Made by a program: the position numbers and the translations under genes
Shown here: positions 28,006-35,843 of the stretch, piece by piece
How the letters are laid out: each line of letters starts with the position of its first letter
Numbering within the stretch: position 1 is the stretch's first letter
Assembly (NCBI GenBank): GCA_965247225.1
Contig: CBDFGT010000029.1
Coordinates: 1-64,000, forward strand
Reading direction: 5' to 3'
Source of the DNA: CBDFGT01 sp965247225
GTDB lineage: Bacteria > Pseudomonadota > Alphaproteobacteria > Rhizobiales > Rhizobiaceae
DNA: 64,000 nucleotides
The notes under the pieces: model-generated
The model's input: only the letters and a program-made list of their open reading frames with translations
What the model was told of the DNA's origin: nothing
The model's database searches: none

Positions 28006-30420
28006 TCAGGCCAGATAGGTTGCCGCAAGCGTAATGGAGAGTTTTTCCAGTTCGGACTCCAGTTTTTTGTAGATTTCCACGGTCATCATTTCCGGTGTCA
28101 TCAAGGAGAGGCTGGAATGCACACGCATGGCCTCGCGGTAGAAAACAGACATCTGTCCATTTTGATAGGCATTCGGCAATTGCTCAACCTCAGTCTTGAT
28201 TTCGTTCAACTGAAACAGGATGGAGCGCGGATTGAGCGGATCAAGCGCCAGCAGGTCTGTGACCGTCAGCCGTGCGGTATTGACATTGTAGCGGCGGCGG
28301 TGGGTCATGACACTGTCACCGATTTCCAGAAGCATGTCGAGCGCACCGTCCGGTGCATCCGGTCCGGACATATGGCCCAGAAGACGGGTCATATGCAGGC
28401 CGCGTTCCAGATGGCGACCGATCGACAGGAAGCGCCAGCCGGTAAAGCGATACATGTTTTCATGCACCAGACCGGCAAAGCCGGCAAGCTTGCGCAGGAG
28501 CACTGTCATGGCATGGGTGGCGTCATCACCGGATGACACCATTTCGTGGAATTTGCGGGTGGTCTTGGCCAGATCATTCAGGGCCAGCCAGCCGTCCGGT
28601 GAAAAGCGGTCGCGAATATTGGAGGCACTGTAGAGGGCCGAATCCAGATTGCGCAGCAGACTGGAAGGAACAGGCTCTGTCGTGTCGATATCAAGGGCAT
28701 GCAGATAGGCGGTAACATCAGCCAGAAGCGGCGCTTCCGGATCCGCAGATTCTGCAAACCGGGCATGCCATGCCCGCAAGATGCGCAGCGCTCCTTCTGC
28801 CCGCTCAATATAACGACCGAGCCAGAAAAGGTTGTCTGCCGCCCGGCTTGGCAGGCTGCCCGGCATGTTGCGCGTGAAGCTTTCTTCTGTCGGCAGCAGC
28901 GTGGTGCGCTCTACCGGCTTGTCGGAAACGATCCACACATCGGCTGCCGAACCGCCGGACTGCATGGCAATGGCGGCTGCATTTTCACCACTGCCGATAC
29001 GGGCAAAGCCGCCGGGCATGATCTGCCAGCCGTCTCTGGTGCGCGCCGCAAAGACACGCAGGCTCATGGGGCGCGGCACGAGCTTGCCGTTGACCCATGC
29101 AGGCGTGGTGGACAGGGTGACGACTTCCTGGCCCACCAGTTTCGGGCCCTGTTCTGCCAGCCAGTCCGAAACAGGTTTGTTCAGTGTCCGGTCCAGCCTG
29201 GAGCCCAGGACCGACTGCCCGTTATCATCGAAAAACGGAATGCAGGAATAGGCGGGGCCTATGACCATGCCGTTGACATTTTGCATGACATGATCGCGCT
29301 CTTCCTTCTGCCCGCACCACCATGTGGCAATCGAGGGAATTTTGAGATCTTCCCCCAGAAGCCTTTGACAGATGGTTGGCATGAACGACAAGAGTGCGCG
29401 GGTTTCCAGAATGCCTGAACCAAGGGCGTTGATCAGGCAGACCGAACGTTCACGCAGGGCCTGTACAAAACCGGGTGTGCCGATATGGGATGTCTGGTTG
29501 AGTTCCAGCGGGTCTGCAAAGGCGGCATCCAGACGCCGCCACAGAACCCCGACAGGTTTCAGTCCTGCAACGGTGCGCACCATAACCTTGCCATTCACGA
29601 CGGCCAGATCCTCGCCTTCCAGAAGCATGAAGCCGAGATAGCGGGCAATATAGGCATGTTCAAAATAGGTTTCATTGGCCGGGCCGGGGGTCAGAACCGC
29701 AATGCGATCCTGTGGAGATGCAAGCTTGGACACGAGTGTTTCGCGAAAGGCACCGAAAAACGAGGCCAGACGGTGGACATGGGTTTCGGCATAAAGATCC
29801 GAAAAGGCGCGTGTTGTGGCCACACGATTTTCCAGGGCAAAGCCGGCCCCTGACGGAGCCTGGGTGCGGTCTGCCAGCACCCACCAGCTGCCATCCGGTC
29901 CACGACCGATTTCAAAGGAACAAAAATGCAGATAATGCCCGTCTGCCGGTTCGACGCCAACCAAAGGTCTCAAGAATTCCTTGTTGCTGGCAACCAGAGC
30001 CGGAGGAAGACAGCCTTCTTTCACAAGAGAATTGTCACCATAGATATCGGCAACAATCATTTCCAGAAGATTTGCTCTCTGGATCAACCCTCTGGAGAGC
30101 TTTTCCCATTCGGATTCCGCGATCAGAACGGGGACATGTGACAGCGGCCATGACCGGTCTGCATTGGCCTTCGCACCATAGGCACGGTAAAACACGCCTG
30201 CATCACGCAGATACCTGTCAGCGCGGGCAAAACGCTCGGACAGGTCTTCCTCGTCCATATTGGCAAGCCACGACAGCATGTTTTGCCAGACGGGGCGCAC
30301 ATTGCCATTCTGGTCGACCATTTCATCGGCTATGCCGGGCAGGGCCTCATAATGCAGGGCTTTCGACGCTGCATTTGTCTTGGTGCCTTTTGCTGCCTTG
30401 ATTTTTTGCTGCGAACCCAT
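28006..30420 (-). CDS. Circularly permuted ATP-grasp / alpha-E fusion protein
   Basis: A 804-aa fusion. Residues about 60-480 form the circularly permuted type-2 ATP-grasp domain (segments VLIAESEWEKLSRGLIQRA, ILTPGPANETYFEHAYIAR, LGSGILETRALLSFMP and GQEVVTLSTTPAW). From about 500 onwards is an all-helical alpha-E domain beginning LPSRAADNLFWLGRYIERAEG. The two halves are separate proteins in many bacteria. ATP-grasp enzymes form amide bonds through acyl-phosphates, so a peptide-ligase role is predicted but unproven. The start at 30420 (MGSQQKIKAAKG) was taken because upstream residues look unrelated. Partner genes are the transglutaminase downstream and the DUF2126 gene nearby. Confidence 0.88.
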   Translation of the reverse strand: MGSQQKIKAAKGTKTNAASKALHYEALPGIADEMVDQNGNVRPVWQNMLSWLANMDEEDLSERFARADRYLRDAGVFYRAYGAKANADRSWPLSHVPVLIAESEWEKLSRGLIQRANLLEMIVADIYGDNSLVKEGCLPPALVASNKEFLRPLVGVEPADGHYLHFCSFEIGRGPDGSWWVLADRTQAPSGAGFALENRVATTRAFSDLYAETHVHRLASFFGAFRETLVSKLASPQDRIAVLTPGPANETYFEHAYIARYLGFMLLEGEDLAVVNGKVMVRTVAGLKPVGVLWRRLDAAFADPLELNQTSHIGTPGFVQALRERSVCLINALGSGILETRALLSFMPTICQRLLGEDLKIPSIATWWCGQKEERDHVMQNVNGMVIGPAYSCIPFFDDNGQSVLGSRLDRTLNKPVSDWLAEQGPKLVGQEVVTLSTTPAWVNGKLVPRPMSLRVFAARTRDGWQIMPGGFARIGSGENAAAIAMQSGGSAADVWIVSDKPVERTTLLPTEESFTRNMPGSLPSRAADNLFWLGRYIERAEGALRILRAWHARFAESADPEAPLLADVTAYLHALDIDTTEPVPSSLLRNLDSALYSASNIRDRFSPDGWLALNDLAKTTRKFHEMVSSGDDATHAMTVLLRKLAGFAGLVHENMYRFTGWRFLSIGRHLERGLHMTRLLGHMSGPDAPDGALDMLLEIGDSVMTHRRRYNVNTARLTVTDLLALDPLNPRSILFQLNEIKTEVEQLPNAYQNGQMSVFYREAMRVHSSLSLMTPEMMTVEIYKKLESELEKLSITLAATYLA

Positions 30421-30575
30421 GATTCCAACTGTAATTGCCTGTCTGTACAACTATTAACAAAAGCACAGACCTGTATCATTAGGGAAGGCAGAAACGGCAT
30501 TGTCCCTGAAAAGATTTTCGTGCGTGGAAAAATTGACCCATTACGACAGGGGTATTTCAGGGAAAAGAAAACAGT

Positions 30576-30695
30576 ATGGTTCAGGCCGGACAGATTATCA
30601 TTCTCAACGGCGCACCGCGCTCGGGAAAGTCGAGCTTTGCCCAGGTCATGCCGCAAAGATTTCTTCCAGAAATGTTGCACAGCCTACAGCCTTGA
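30576..30695 (+). pseudogene. Remnant of a chloramphenicol phosphotransferase-like P-loop gene
   Basis: The first 25 codons read GQIIILNGAPRSGKSSFA, the Walker A N-terminus of chloramphenicol phosphotransferase-like (CPT) proteins, which are about 180 aa. The frame ends after 39 codons and the rest of the family is not recognisable in any frame before 30845. It is interpreted as a decayed or truncated gene, not a functional short protein. The surrounding gap (30421-30845) contains nothing else recognised apart from the promoter region of the next gene. Confidence 0.6.
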
Positions 30696-30845
30696 GTGGC
30701 TTGCGCCGTCCTGACAGGCCGGAATGGGCGGTGAAGCCGGTTCCCTTCTGGTTACCTTGTCTCGAAAAAATGCCTCCTTGTGCGGGTTTTCCGGGGTCTT
30801 ATGTAGGGTGTGGATATTTGTTCAACCGCACAGGAGTTAAAGACC

Positions 30846-31721
30846 ATGAGCCATGATTTCACAATTTTCGTAACAGGTGCAACAGGCCAGCTTGGCCATC
30901 TCGTCATTCAGTCGCTTCTGAAAAAAGTCGCCCCGGCCCGCATTTATGCGGGTGTGCGCAGTCTGGAAAAAGGCGCTGATCTTGCCGCACTGGGTATCAA
31001 TCTGCGCGTCGCAGACTACAGCAAGCCGGAAGCACTGCAATCTGCCTTTGCAGGGATTGACCGCCTGCTGCTGATTTCCTCCAGCGAAATCGGCCAGCGC
31101 GCGCAACACCACGCCAATGTTATCCATGCGGCCAGGGCTGCGGGTGTCAAGATGATTGCCTATACCAGTCTTCTGGGTGGGGCTGCCTCGCCGCTCACTA
31201 TGCTGAAGGGCGAGCACGCAGAAACCGAAGCCCTGCTGCAGACTGCCGGTGTGCCGTTTACCATTCTGCGCAATGGCTGGTATCTGGAAAATTACCATGG
31301 CAATATCGCGCCTGCACTGCAATATGGAGCAGTTGCCGGTGCTTCTGGTGAGGGCCGGATCGCGGCTGCTGCCCGGGCTGACTATGCCGAAGCTGCTGCT
31401 GTGGTCATGGCTGCTGCCGAAATCCAGAATGGCAAGTTCTACGAACTCGCAGGCGACGATGCCTTCACCATGGCCGAATGGGCCGCAACCCTGAGCGAAG
31501 TTTCCGGCAAGCCTGTGGTCTACAACAATCTGTCCGAAGCCGATTATGCTGCCTTGCTCGTCTCCTTCGGCCTGCCGGAAGGCTTTGCCGCCGTGCTGGC
31601 TGAATCGGATACCGGCGCTTCCAGGGGCGGCCTGTTTGATAGCAGCAAGACATTGAGCACTTTGATCGGTCGCCCGACAACCTCGCTGAAAGCAGCGTTG
31701 GGCGCAGCCCTCAAGGTTTGA
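30846..31721 (+). CDS. NmrA-like NAD(P)-binding oxidoreductase (quinone reductase 2 type)
   Basis: A 291-aa atypical short-chain dehydrogenase of the NmrA/QOR2 (YtfG-like) group, which reduces quinones or senses the NADP+/NADPH ratio. The N-terminal loop VTGATGQLGHLVIQSLLKK is the Rossmann motif; RNGWYLENYHGNI and GKFYELAGDDAFTMAEWA are typical of the group. The ATG at 30846 has AGGAG at 30832-30836. It runs opposite to the flanking ATP-grasp and DUF2126 genes, so it appears inserted between them. A bidirectional terminator follows. Confidence 0.88.
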   Translation: MSHDFTIFVTGATGQLGHLVIQSLLKKVAPARIYAGVRSLEKGADLAALGINLRVADYSKPEALQSAFAGIDRLLLISSSEIGQRAQHHANVIHAARAAGVKMIAYTSLLGGAASPLTMLKGEHAETEALLQTAGVPFTILRNGWYLENYHGNIAPALQYGAVAGASGEGRIAAAARADYAEAAAVVMAAAEIQNGKFYELAGDDAFTMAEWAATLSEVSGKPVVYNNLSEADYAALLVSFGLPEGFAAVLAESDTGASRGGLFDSSKTLSTLIGRPTTSLKAALGAALKV

Positions 31722-31764
31722 CAAAATGGCCGGTGACAGCATCAGCTTTGCTGTCTGGCTGTCT

Positions 31765-31797
31765 AAGGCTCCCTCTCCCAACGGGAGACAGAGCCTT
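31765..31797. terminator. Bidirectional terminator between convergent genes
   Basis: AAGGCTC/GAGCCTT (7 bp) enclosing CTCCC/GGGAG (5 bp) with an AAC loop and small internal loops, ending in TTT on both strands. It lies between the NmrA-like gene (+) and the DUF2126 gene (-). Confidence 0.65.
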
Positions 31798-31803
31798 TGA
31801 TTT

Positions 31804-34800
31804 TCAAACGCCCGGTGAGCGTCGCAGATCCAGGGTCAGCGGGAATTCCGGATGCGGGGTTTCTGCCAGAAGCGGATAGGAGCCTGCCGTGTGGCCGGAT
31901 GGCTCAAACCGGGCGAGACGCCGGGCTTCCGCCTCATTGCCATTGACCGGGAAGACATCGTAATTGCGGCCGCCGGGATGGGCAACGTGATAGATACAGC
32001 CGCCCATGGATCGCTGGTTCCACGTGTCGTAAATATCAAAGGTCAGCGGCGTGTTGACAGGCAGAACCGGATGCAGGCCAGAGGCAGGTTGCCACGCCTT
32101 GTAGCGGACACCAGCCACAGAAACACCCTGCTCGCCGGTGGCATGCATGGGCAGGGGTCGTCCGTTGCAGGCAACGGTATAGCGTTCCGGGTTCATGGTT
32201 TCGAGCCTGACCTGCAAACGTTCAACCGAACTGTCGACATAGCGCACTGTGCCGCCGGGTGCGCCCTGTTCGCCCATGACATGCCACGGTTCCAGCGCCT
32301 GCCGCAGTTCGAGATTGCAACCGGCATATTCGACCTCCCCACAGAAGGGAAAGCGGAACTCCAGTTGCGCAGCAAACCATTCCGAGCGGAACTGGAAGCC
32401 ATTGTCGCCCAGATCGGACAGGACATCGAGGAAATCGGCCCAGACGAAATGCGGCAGCATGAAACGGTCGTGCAGGGTGGTGCCCCAGCGCACGAACCTG
32501 CCGCGTGCGGGATTTTTCCACAGCCGTGCAATGAGGGCGCGGACCATCAGTTGCTGTGCCAGATTCATGCGGGCATTGGGCGGCATTTCAAAGCCGCGGA
32601 ACTCAACGAGGCCGAGCCTGCCTGTCGTGCCTTCCGGCGAAAACAGCTTGTCGATGCAGATTTCCGAACGGTGCGTATTGCCGGTAACATCCACGAGAAG
32701 ATTGCGGAACAGCCGGTCGACCAGCCATGGCAGGGGTGGGGTACCTTGCCCGGGCAGGGGAACCTGCTCCAGCGCAATTTCCAGCTCGTAGAGGCTGTCA
32801 TGACGGGCTTCGTCAAAGCGGGGAGCCTGGCTGGTCGGGCCGATGAACAGGCCGGAAAACAGATAGGACAGCGAAGGGTGGCGCTGCCAGTGCAGAACCA
32901 GACTTTTCAGCAGGTCCGGGCGGCGCAGGAACGGGCTGTCTTCCATGGTTTCGCCGCCAACCACCACATGGTTGCCGCCGCCGGTGCCGGTGTGGCGGCC
33001 ATCGACCATAAATTTGTCGGCCCCAAGACGGGTCTGCCGGGCTTCCTCATAGATGATTTCCGTGGTGTTGACGCATTCCTTCCAGCTTGCAGCCGGATGG
33101 ATATTGACCTCGATCACTCCGGGGTCCGGTGCCACACGGATGACATTGATGCGCGGGTCATGGGGCGGCGCATAACCTTCGATATGGACCGGCAGGCCGA
33201 TATCGGCTGCGGCCTGTTCGGCTGTGGCAATCAGTTCCAGATAATCCTCGATAGCTTCCACCGGTGGCATGAATACACACAGACGGCCATCGCGCGGTTC
33301 AACCGAGATTGCTGTGCGCACGGCACCGCGTATGTCGCCGATCACCTGGGGTACCTGTCCCTGGCCTGACGATGGTGTGGCAGAGAAAGAGGCTTCCGCA
33401 AGGGCGCGTTCCGGTGCCGGATAGGATGGCAACGGCCCACGCGGAACCGAGGGATCAACCTCGTGGATATAGGGAAACTCCTCCGGAGGCACATAGGGCA
33501 GTGTTCCCAGCGGCAGGCGGAAGCCGACAGGGCTGTCTCCCGGCATCAGGTAGATGCGACCGCGCCGCGTCTTCCATTTTTCTGATTTCCACTTGCGGCC
33601 TCCGGCCCTCGAATTCCAGACCTGAACCGGCATCAGATAGCCGGTGGGCGTGGTCAGGCCACGGTTGAACACCCGCAGGATGCGGTTACGCTCTTCCGGG
33701 TCATCCAGTTTAGAATTCGAAGGATCGACATTTTCCGGCAAGGAGCCTTCCTTGATGATCCAGTCTGCCGGATCTTCAAACACCGGAACCACCATGTCGG
33801 TTTCTATACCCAGGCCATCGGCAATGGCATTCAGAAGTTTCAGGGCATGTTCGTCATTGACCCTGGTATCCTTGCCTTCAGCCGCAATGAGGTCTGGATT
33901 GTGCCAGATCGGCTGTCCATCCTTGCGCCAGTACAGCGAGAAGGTCCAGCGCGGCAGGGGCTCGCCGGGATACCATTTGCCCTGCCCGTAATGCAGGAAG
34001 CCGCCGGGGGCAAAACGTTCGCGCAGGCGGCGGATCAACTGGTCGGCGAGCGTGCGCTTGGTCGGGCCGACTGCGCCTGTGTTCCATTCATCGGACTGGA
34101 AATCATCAATGGAAACGAAGGTCGGCTCACCGCCCATGGTGAGCCGTACATCCTGTTCTTTCAGAACACGGTCAACCTCGTCCCCCAGCCTGTCCAGCGC
34201 CTGCCAGCTGTCTTCGGAAAAGGGTTTGGTAATGCGCGGATGTTCTGCCACGCGGTGAACCTGCATGTCGAATGCAAATTCTGTTTCCGGATTGCCGAAC
34301 AGACCGCCGGAAATGGGGGCGGCATTGCGGTAATGCGGGGTTGCAGCCAGCGGAATGTGGCTTTCACCGGTCAGAAGGCCCGAGGTCGGATCAAGGCCAA
34401 TCCATCCGGCACCGGGCAGATAGACTTCCGTCCAGGCATGGAGATCAGTGAAATCAACCTCGGTTCCCGATGGGCCGTCAAGGGCTTTGAGGTCCGGTGA
34501 GAGCTGGATCAGATAGCCGGAGACGAAGCGGGCTGCCAGACCCAGATGCCGCATGACCTGCACAAGCAGCCAGGAGGAATCGCGACACGAACCTCTTGCA
34601 GAGGTCAGGGTTTCTTCCGGTGTCTGCACGCCCGGTTCCATGCGGATGACATAGCCGACATGCCGCTGCACCAGTGCATTGAGATCGACAACAAAATCAA
34701 TCGTGCGGCGGCGGGTGCGGTCGATGGTCTTCATGAAGGCCTCGACCGCCGGTGTCATCGGTTCCGGCTGGCGATAGATGACCAGATCATCGGCAATATC

Positions 34801-35124
34801 GGCGCTGTATTCAAACGGCCAGTGCTCGCCTTCTTCCTCAATGAAAAAGTCAAACGGATTGTAGACCGTCATGTCGGCAATCAGGTCCACCTCGATTTTC
34901 AGCTCTGTCACCGGTTCTGGAAACACATAACGGGCAAGGAAGTTCCCGTAGGGATCCTGCTGAAGATTGACGAAATGGTTGGACGGCGAAACCTTGAGCG
35001 AATGGCTCAGAACCTTGGTTTTGGAATGGGATGCGGGTTTGAGGCGAATGATCTGGGGCCCGAGCATCACCGGCCGGTCGTATTTGTAATGGGTAAGATG
35101 ATAAATACTGGCTTTGATTGACAT
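31804..35124 (-). CDS. Transglutaminase-DUF2126 fusion protein
   Basis: A 1106-aa cytoplasmic protein. The N-terminal part is a transglutaminase domain with triad Cys180 (ARGSCRDSSWL), His229 (DLHAWTEVY) and Asp245 (GLDPTSG). The C-terminal 800 residues are the DUF2126 region, with conserved stretches such as LTMGGEPTFVSIDDF, the GTGGGNHVVVGG segment and GLVEFRGFEMPPN, which has been proposed to hold a carboxylate-amine-ligase (glutamine-synthetase-like) fold. With the ATP-grasp/alpha-E and second transglutaminase nearby it fits a predicted peptide-ligation cluster. Start ATG 35124 (MSIKASIYHL) or GTG 35130; no strong ribosome site. Confidence 0.88.
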   Translation of the reverse strand: MSIKASIYHLTHYKYDRPVMLGPQIIRLKPASHSKTKVLSHSLKVSPSNHFVNLQQDPYGNFLARYVFPEPVTELKIEVDLIADMTVYNPFDFFIEEEGEHWPFEYSADIADDLVIYRQPEPMTPAVEAFMKTIDRTRRRTIDFVVDLNALVQRHVGYVIRMEPGVQTPEETLTSARGSCRDSSWLLVQVMRHLGLAARFVSGYLIQLSPDLKALDGPSGTEVDFTDLHAWTEVYLPGAGWIGLDPTSGLLTGESHIPLAATPHYRNAAPISGGLFGNPETEFAFDMQVHRVAEHPRITKPFSEDSWQALDRLGDEVDRVLKEQDVRLTMGGEPTFVSIDDFQSDEWNTGAVGPTKRTLADQLIRRLRERFAPGGFLHYGQGKWYPGEPLPRWTFSLYWRKDGQPIWHNPDLIAAEGKDTRVNDEHALKLLNAIADGLGIETDMVVPVFEDPADWIIKEGSLPENVDPSNSKLDDPEERNRILRVFNRGLTTPTGYLMPVQVWNSRAGGRKWKSEKWKTRRGRIYLMPGDSPVGFRLPLGTLPYVPPEEFPYIHEVDPSVPRGPLPSYPAPERALAEASFSATPSSGQGQVPQVIGDIRGAVRTAISVEPRDGRLCVFMPPVEAIEDYLELIATAEQAAADIGLPVHIEGYAPPHDPRINVIRVAPDPGVIEVNIHPAASWKECVNTTEIIYEEARQTRLGADKFMVDGRHTGTGGGNHVVVGGETMEDSPFLRRPDLLKSLVLHWQRHPSLSYLFSGLFIGPTSQAPRFDEARHDSLYELEIALEQVPLPGQGTPPLPWLVDRLFRNLLVDVTGNTHRSEICIDKLFSPEGTTGRLGLVEFRGFEMPPNARMNLAQQLMVRALIARLWKNPARGRFVRWGTTLHDRFMLPHFVWADFLDVLSDLGDNGFQFRSEWFAAQLEFRFPFCGEVEYAGCNLELRQALEPWHVMGEQGAPGGTVRYVDSSVERLQVRLETMNPERYTVACNGRPLPMHATGEQGVSVAGVRYKAWQPASGLHPVLPVNTPLTFDIYDTWNQRSMGGCIYHVAHPGGRNYDVFPVNGNEAEARRLARFEPSGHTAGSYPLLAETPHPEFPLTLDLRRSPGV

Positions 35125-35212
35125 TCGCACTCTGCCTGACTGTTTTAAAAAAATGACGGTTTAAAGACATCCAGTGTGTGCAATGCGGGACAAGATTGCA
35201 AGGGCCGTTTCA

Positions 35213-35491
35213 TTATTGCTTTGCTTTGGATGTATCGAGCTTTTCCGAAAGCCAGGTCTTGATCAGGGACTGGTATGGGACGTCGCGTTTGTTAGCTGCG
35301 ATCTTGATCCGCTCCAGCAACGCATTTGGCAATCGCAGCGAGATCGCGGTCGAAGACGGCTTCAGATTGGGAAGGCGTATATGCTCTGCCTTGCTCCAGT
35401 CAACGAATTCGGTGGAATCGTGATTTTCCCAGAAGGCGCGTTCTTCGGATTCGTTGCTGAACTCAGGAATTGGCTTAAGTGGCGTTGTCAT
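35213..35491 (-). CDS. CopG-family antitoxin (BrnA-like)
   Basis: A 92-aa antitoxin of the CopG/ribbon-helix-helix type. The N-terminal FSNESEERAFWENHDSTEF segment and the C-terminal ISLRLPNALLERIKIAANKRDVPYQSLIKTWL are characteristic of the antitoxin partner of BrnT-like toxins. It probably neutralises the toxin and represses the pair through the palindrome at 35778-35804. It overlaps the toxin gene by 17 bases, typical of toxin-antitoxin pairs. Confidence 0.88.
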   Translation of the reverse strand: MTTPLKPIPEFSNESEERAFWENHDSTEFVDWSKAEHIRLPNLKPSSTAISLRLPNALLERIKIAANKRDVPYQSLIKTWLSEKLDTSKAKQ

Positions 35492-35777
35492 AATAGCTCC
35501 GTTCCTTACGATTCATATCTCGTGCTGAAATAACCTGAATTTTCGTTCCGTCGTTGCGCAGCGTGAACGTAATGTGCAGCCGTCGTCCGTCATCGGTCTG
35601 CCCCAGTGCATGAATTCTCACCTCGTCGCGGCTGTGTTTTTGGTCTGCCACCATCAGCAAGGGGTCGTTGAAAAAGACCTGTTCAGCTTCACTTTGACTG
35701 ACGTCATGTTTGTCAGCATTCTTGCGGGCGTTGCCACCGTCCCAATCAAAACCGGATACCTGCTCTGGATCGATCAT
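35475..35777 (-). CDS. brnT: BrnT-family type II toxin
   Basis: A 100-aa BrnT-family ribonuclease toxin. The fold signatures FDWDGGNARKNADKHDVS near the N-terminus and RRLHITFTLRNDGTKIQVISARDMNRKER at the C-terminus are clear. Known family members cleave RNA and are neutralised by the downstream antitoxin. The toxin is encoded first, as in the Brucella BrnT/BrnA pair. No Shine-Dalgarno sequence precedes the ATG at 35777. Confidence 0.9.
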   Translation of the reverse strand: MIDPEQVSGFDWDGGNARKNADKHDVSQSEAEQVFFNDPLLMVADQKHSRDEVRIHALGQTDDGRRLHITFTLRNDGTKIQVISARDMNRKERSYYDNAT

Positions 35778-35811
35778 TTTTGTATATTACCATAGTATAC
35801 AAAATATTCAA
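35778..35811 (-). promoter_or_regulatory. Toxin-antitoxin promoter with palindromic operator
   Basis: TTTTGTATA (35778-35786) and TATACAAAA (35796-35804) form a perfect 9-bp inverted repeat with a 9-base spacer directly before the toxin start. On the minus strand TTGAAT (35806-35811) and TAATAT (35784-35789), 16 bases apart, may be the -35 and -10. If so, transcription would begin almost at the ATG, giving a leaderless mRNA. Confidence 0.65.
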
Positions 35812-35843
35812 ACTGAAAATAGAACATTCACAGCCTTGCTCCC

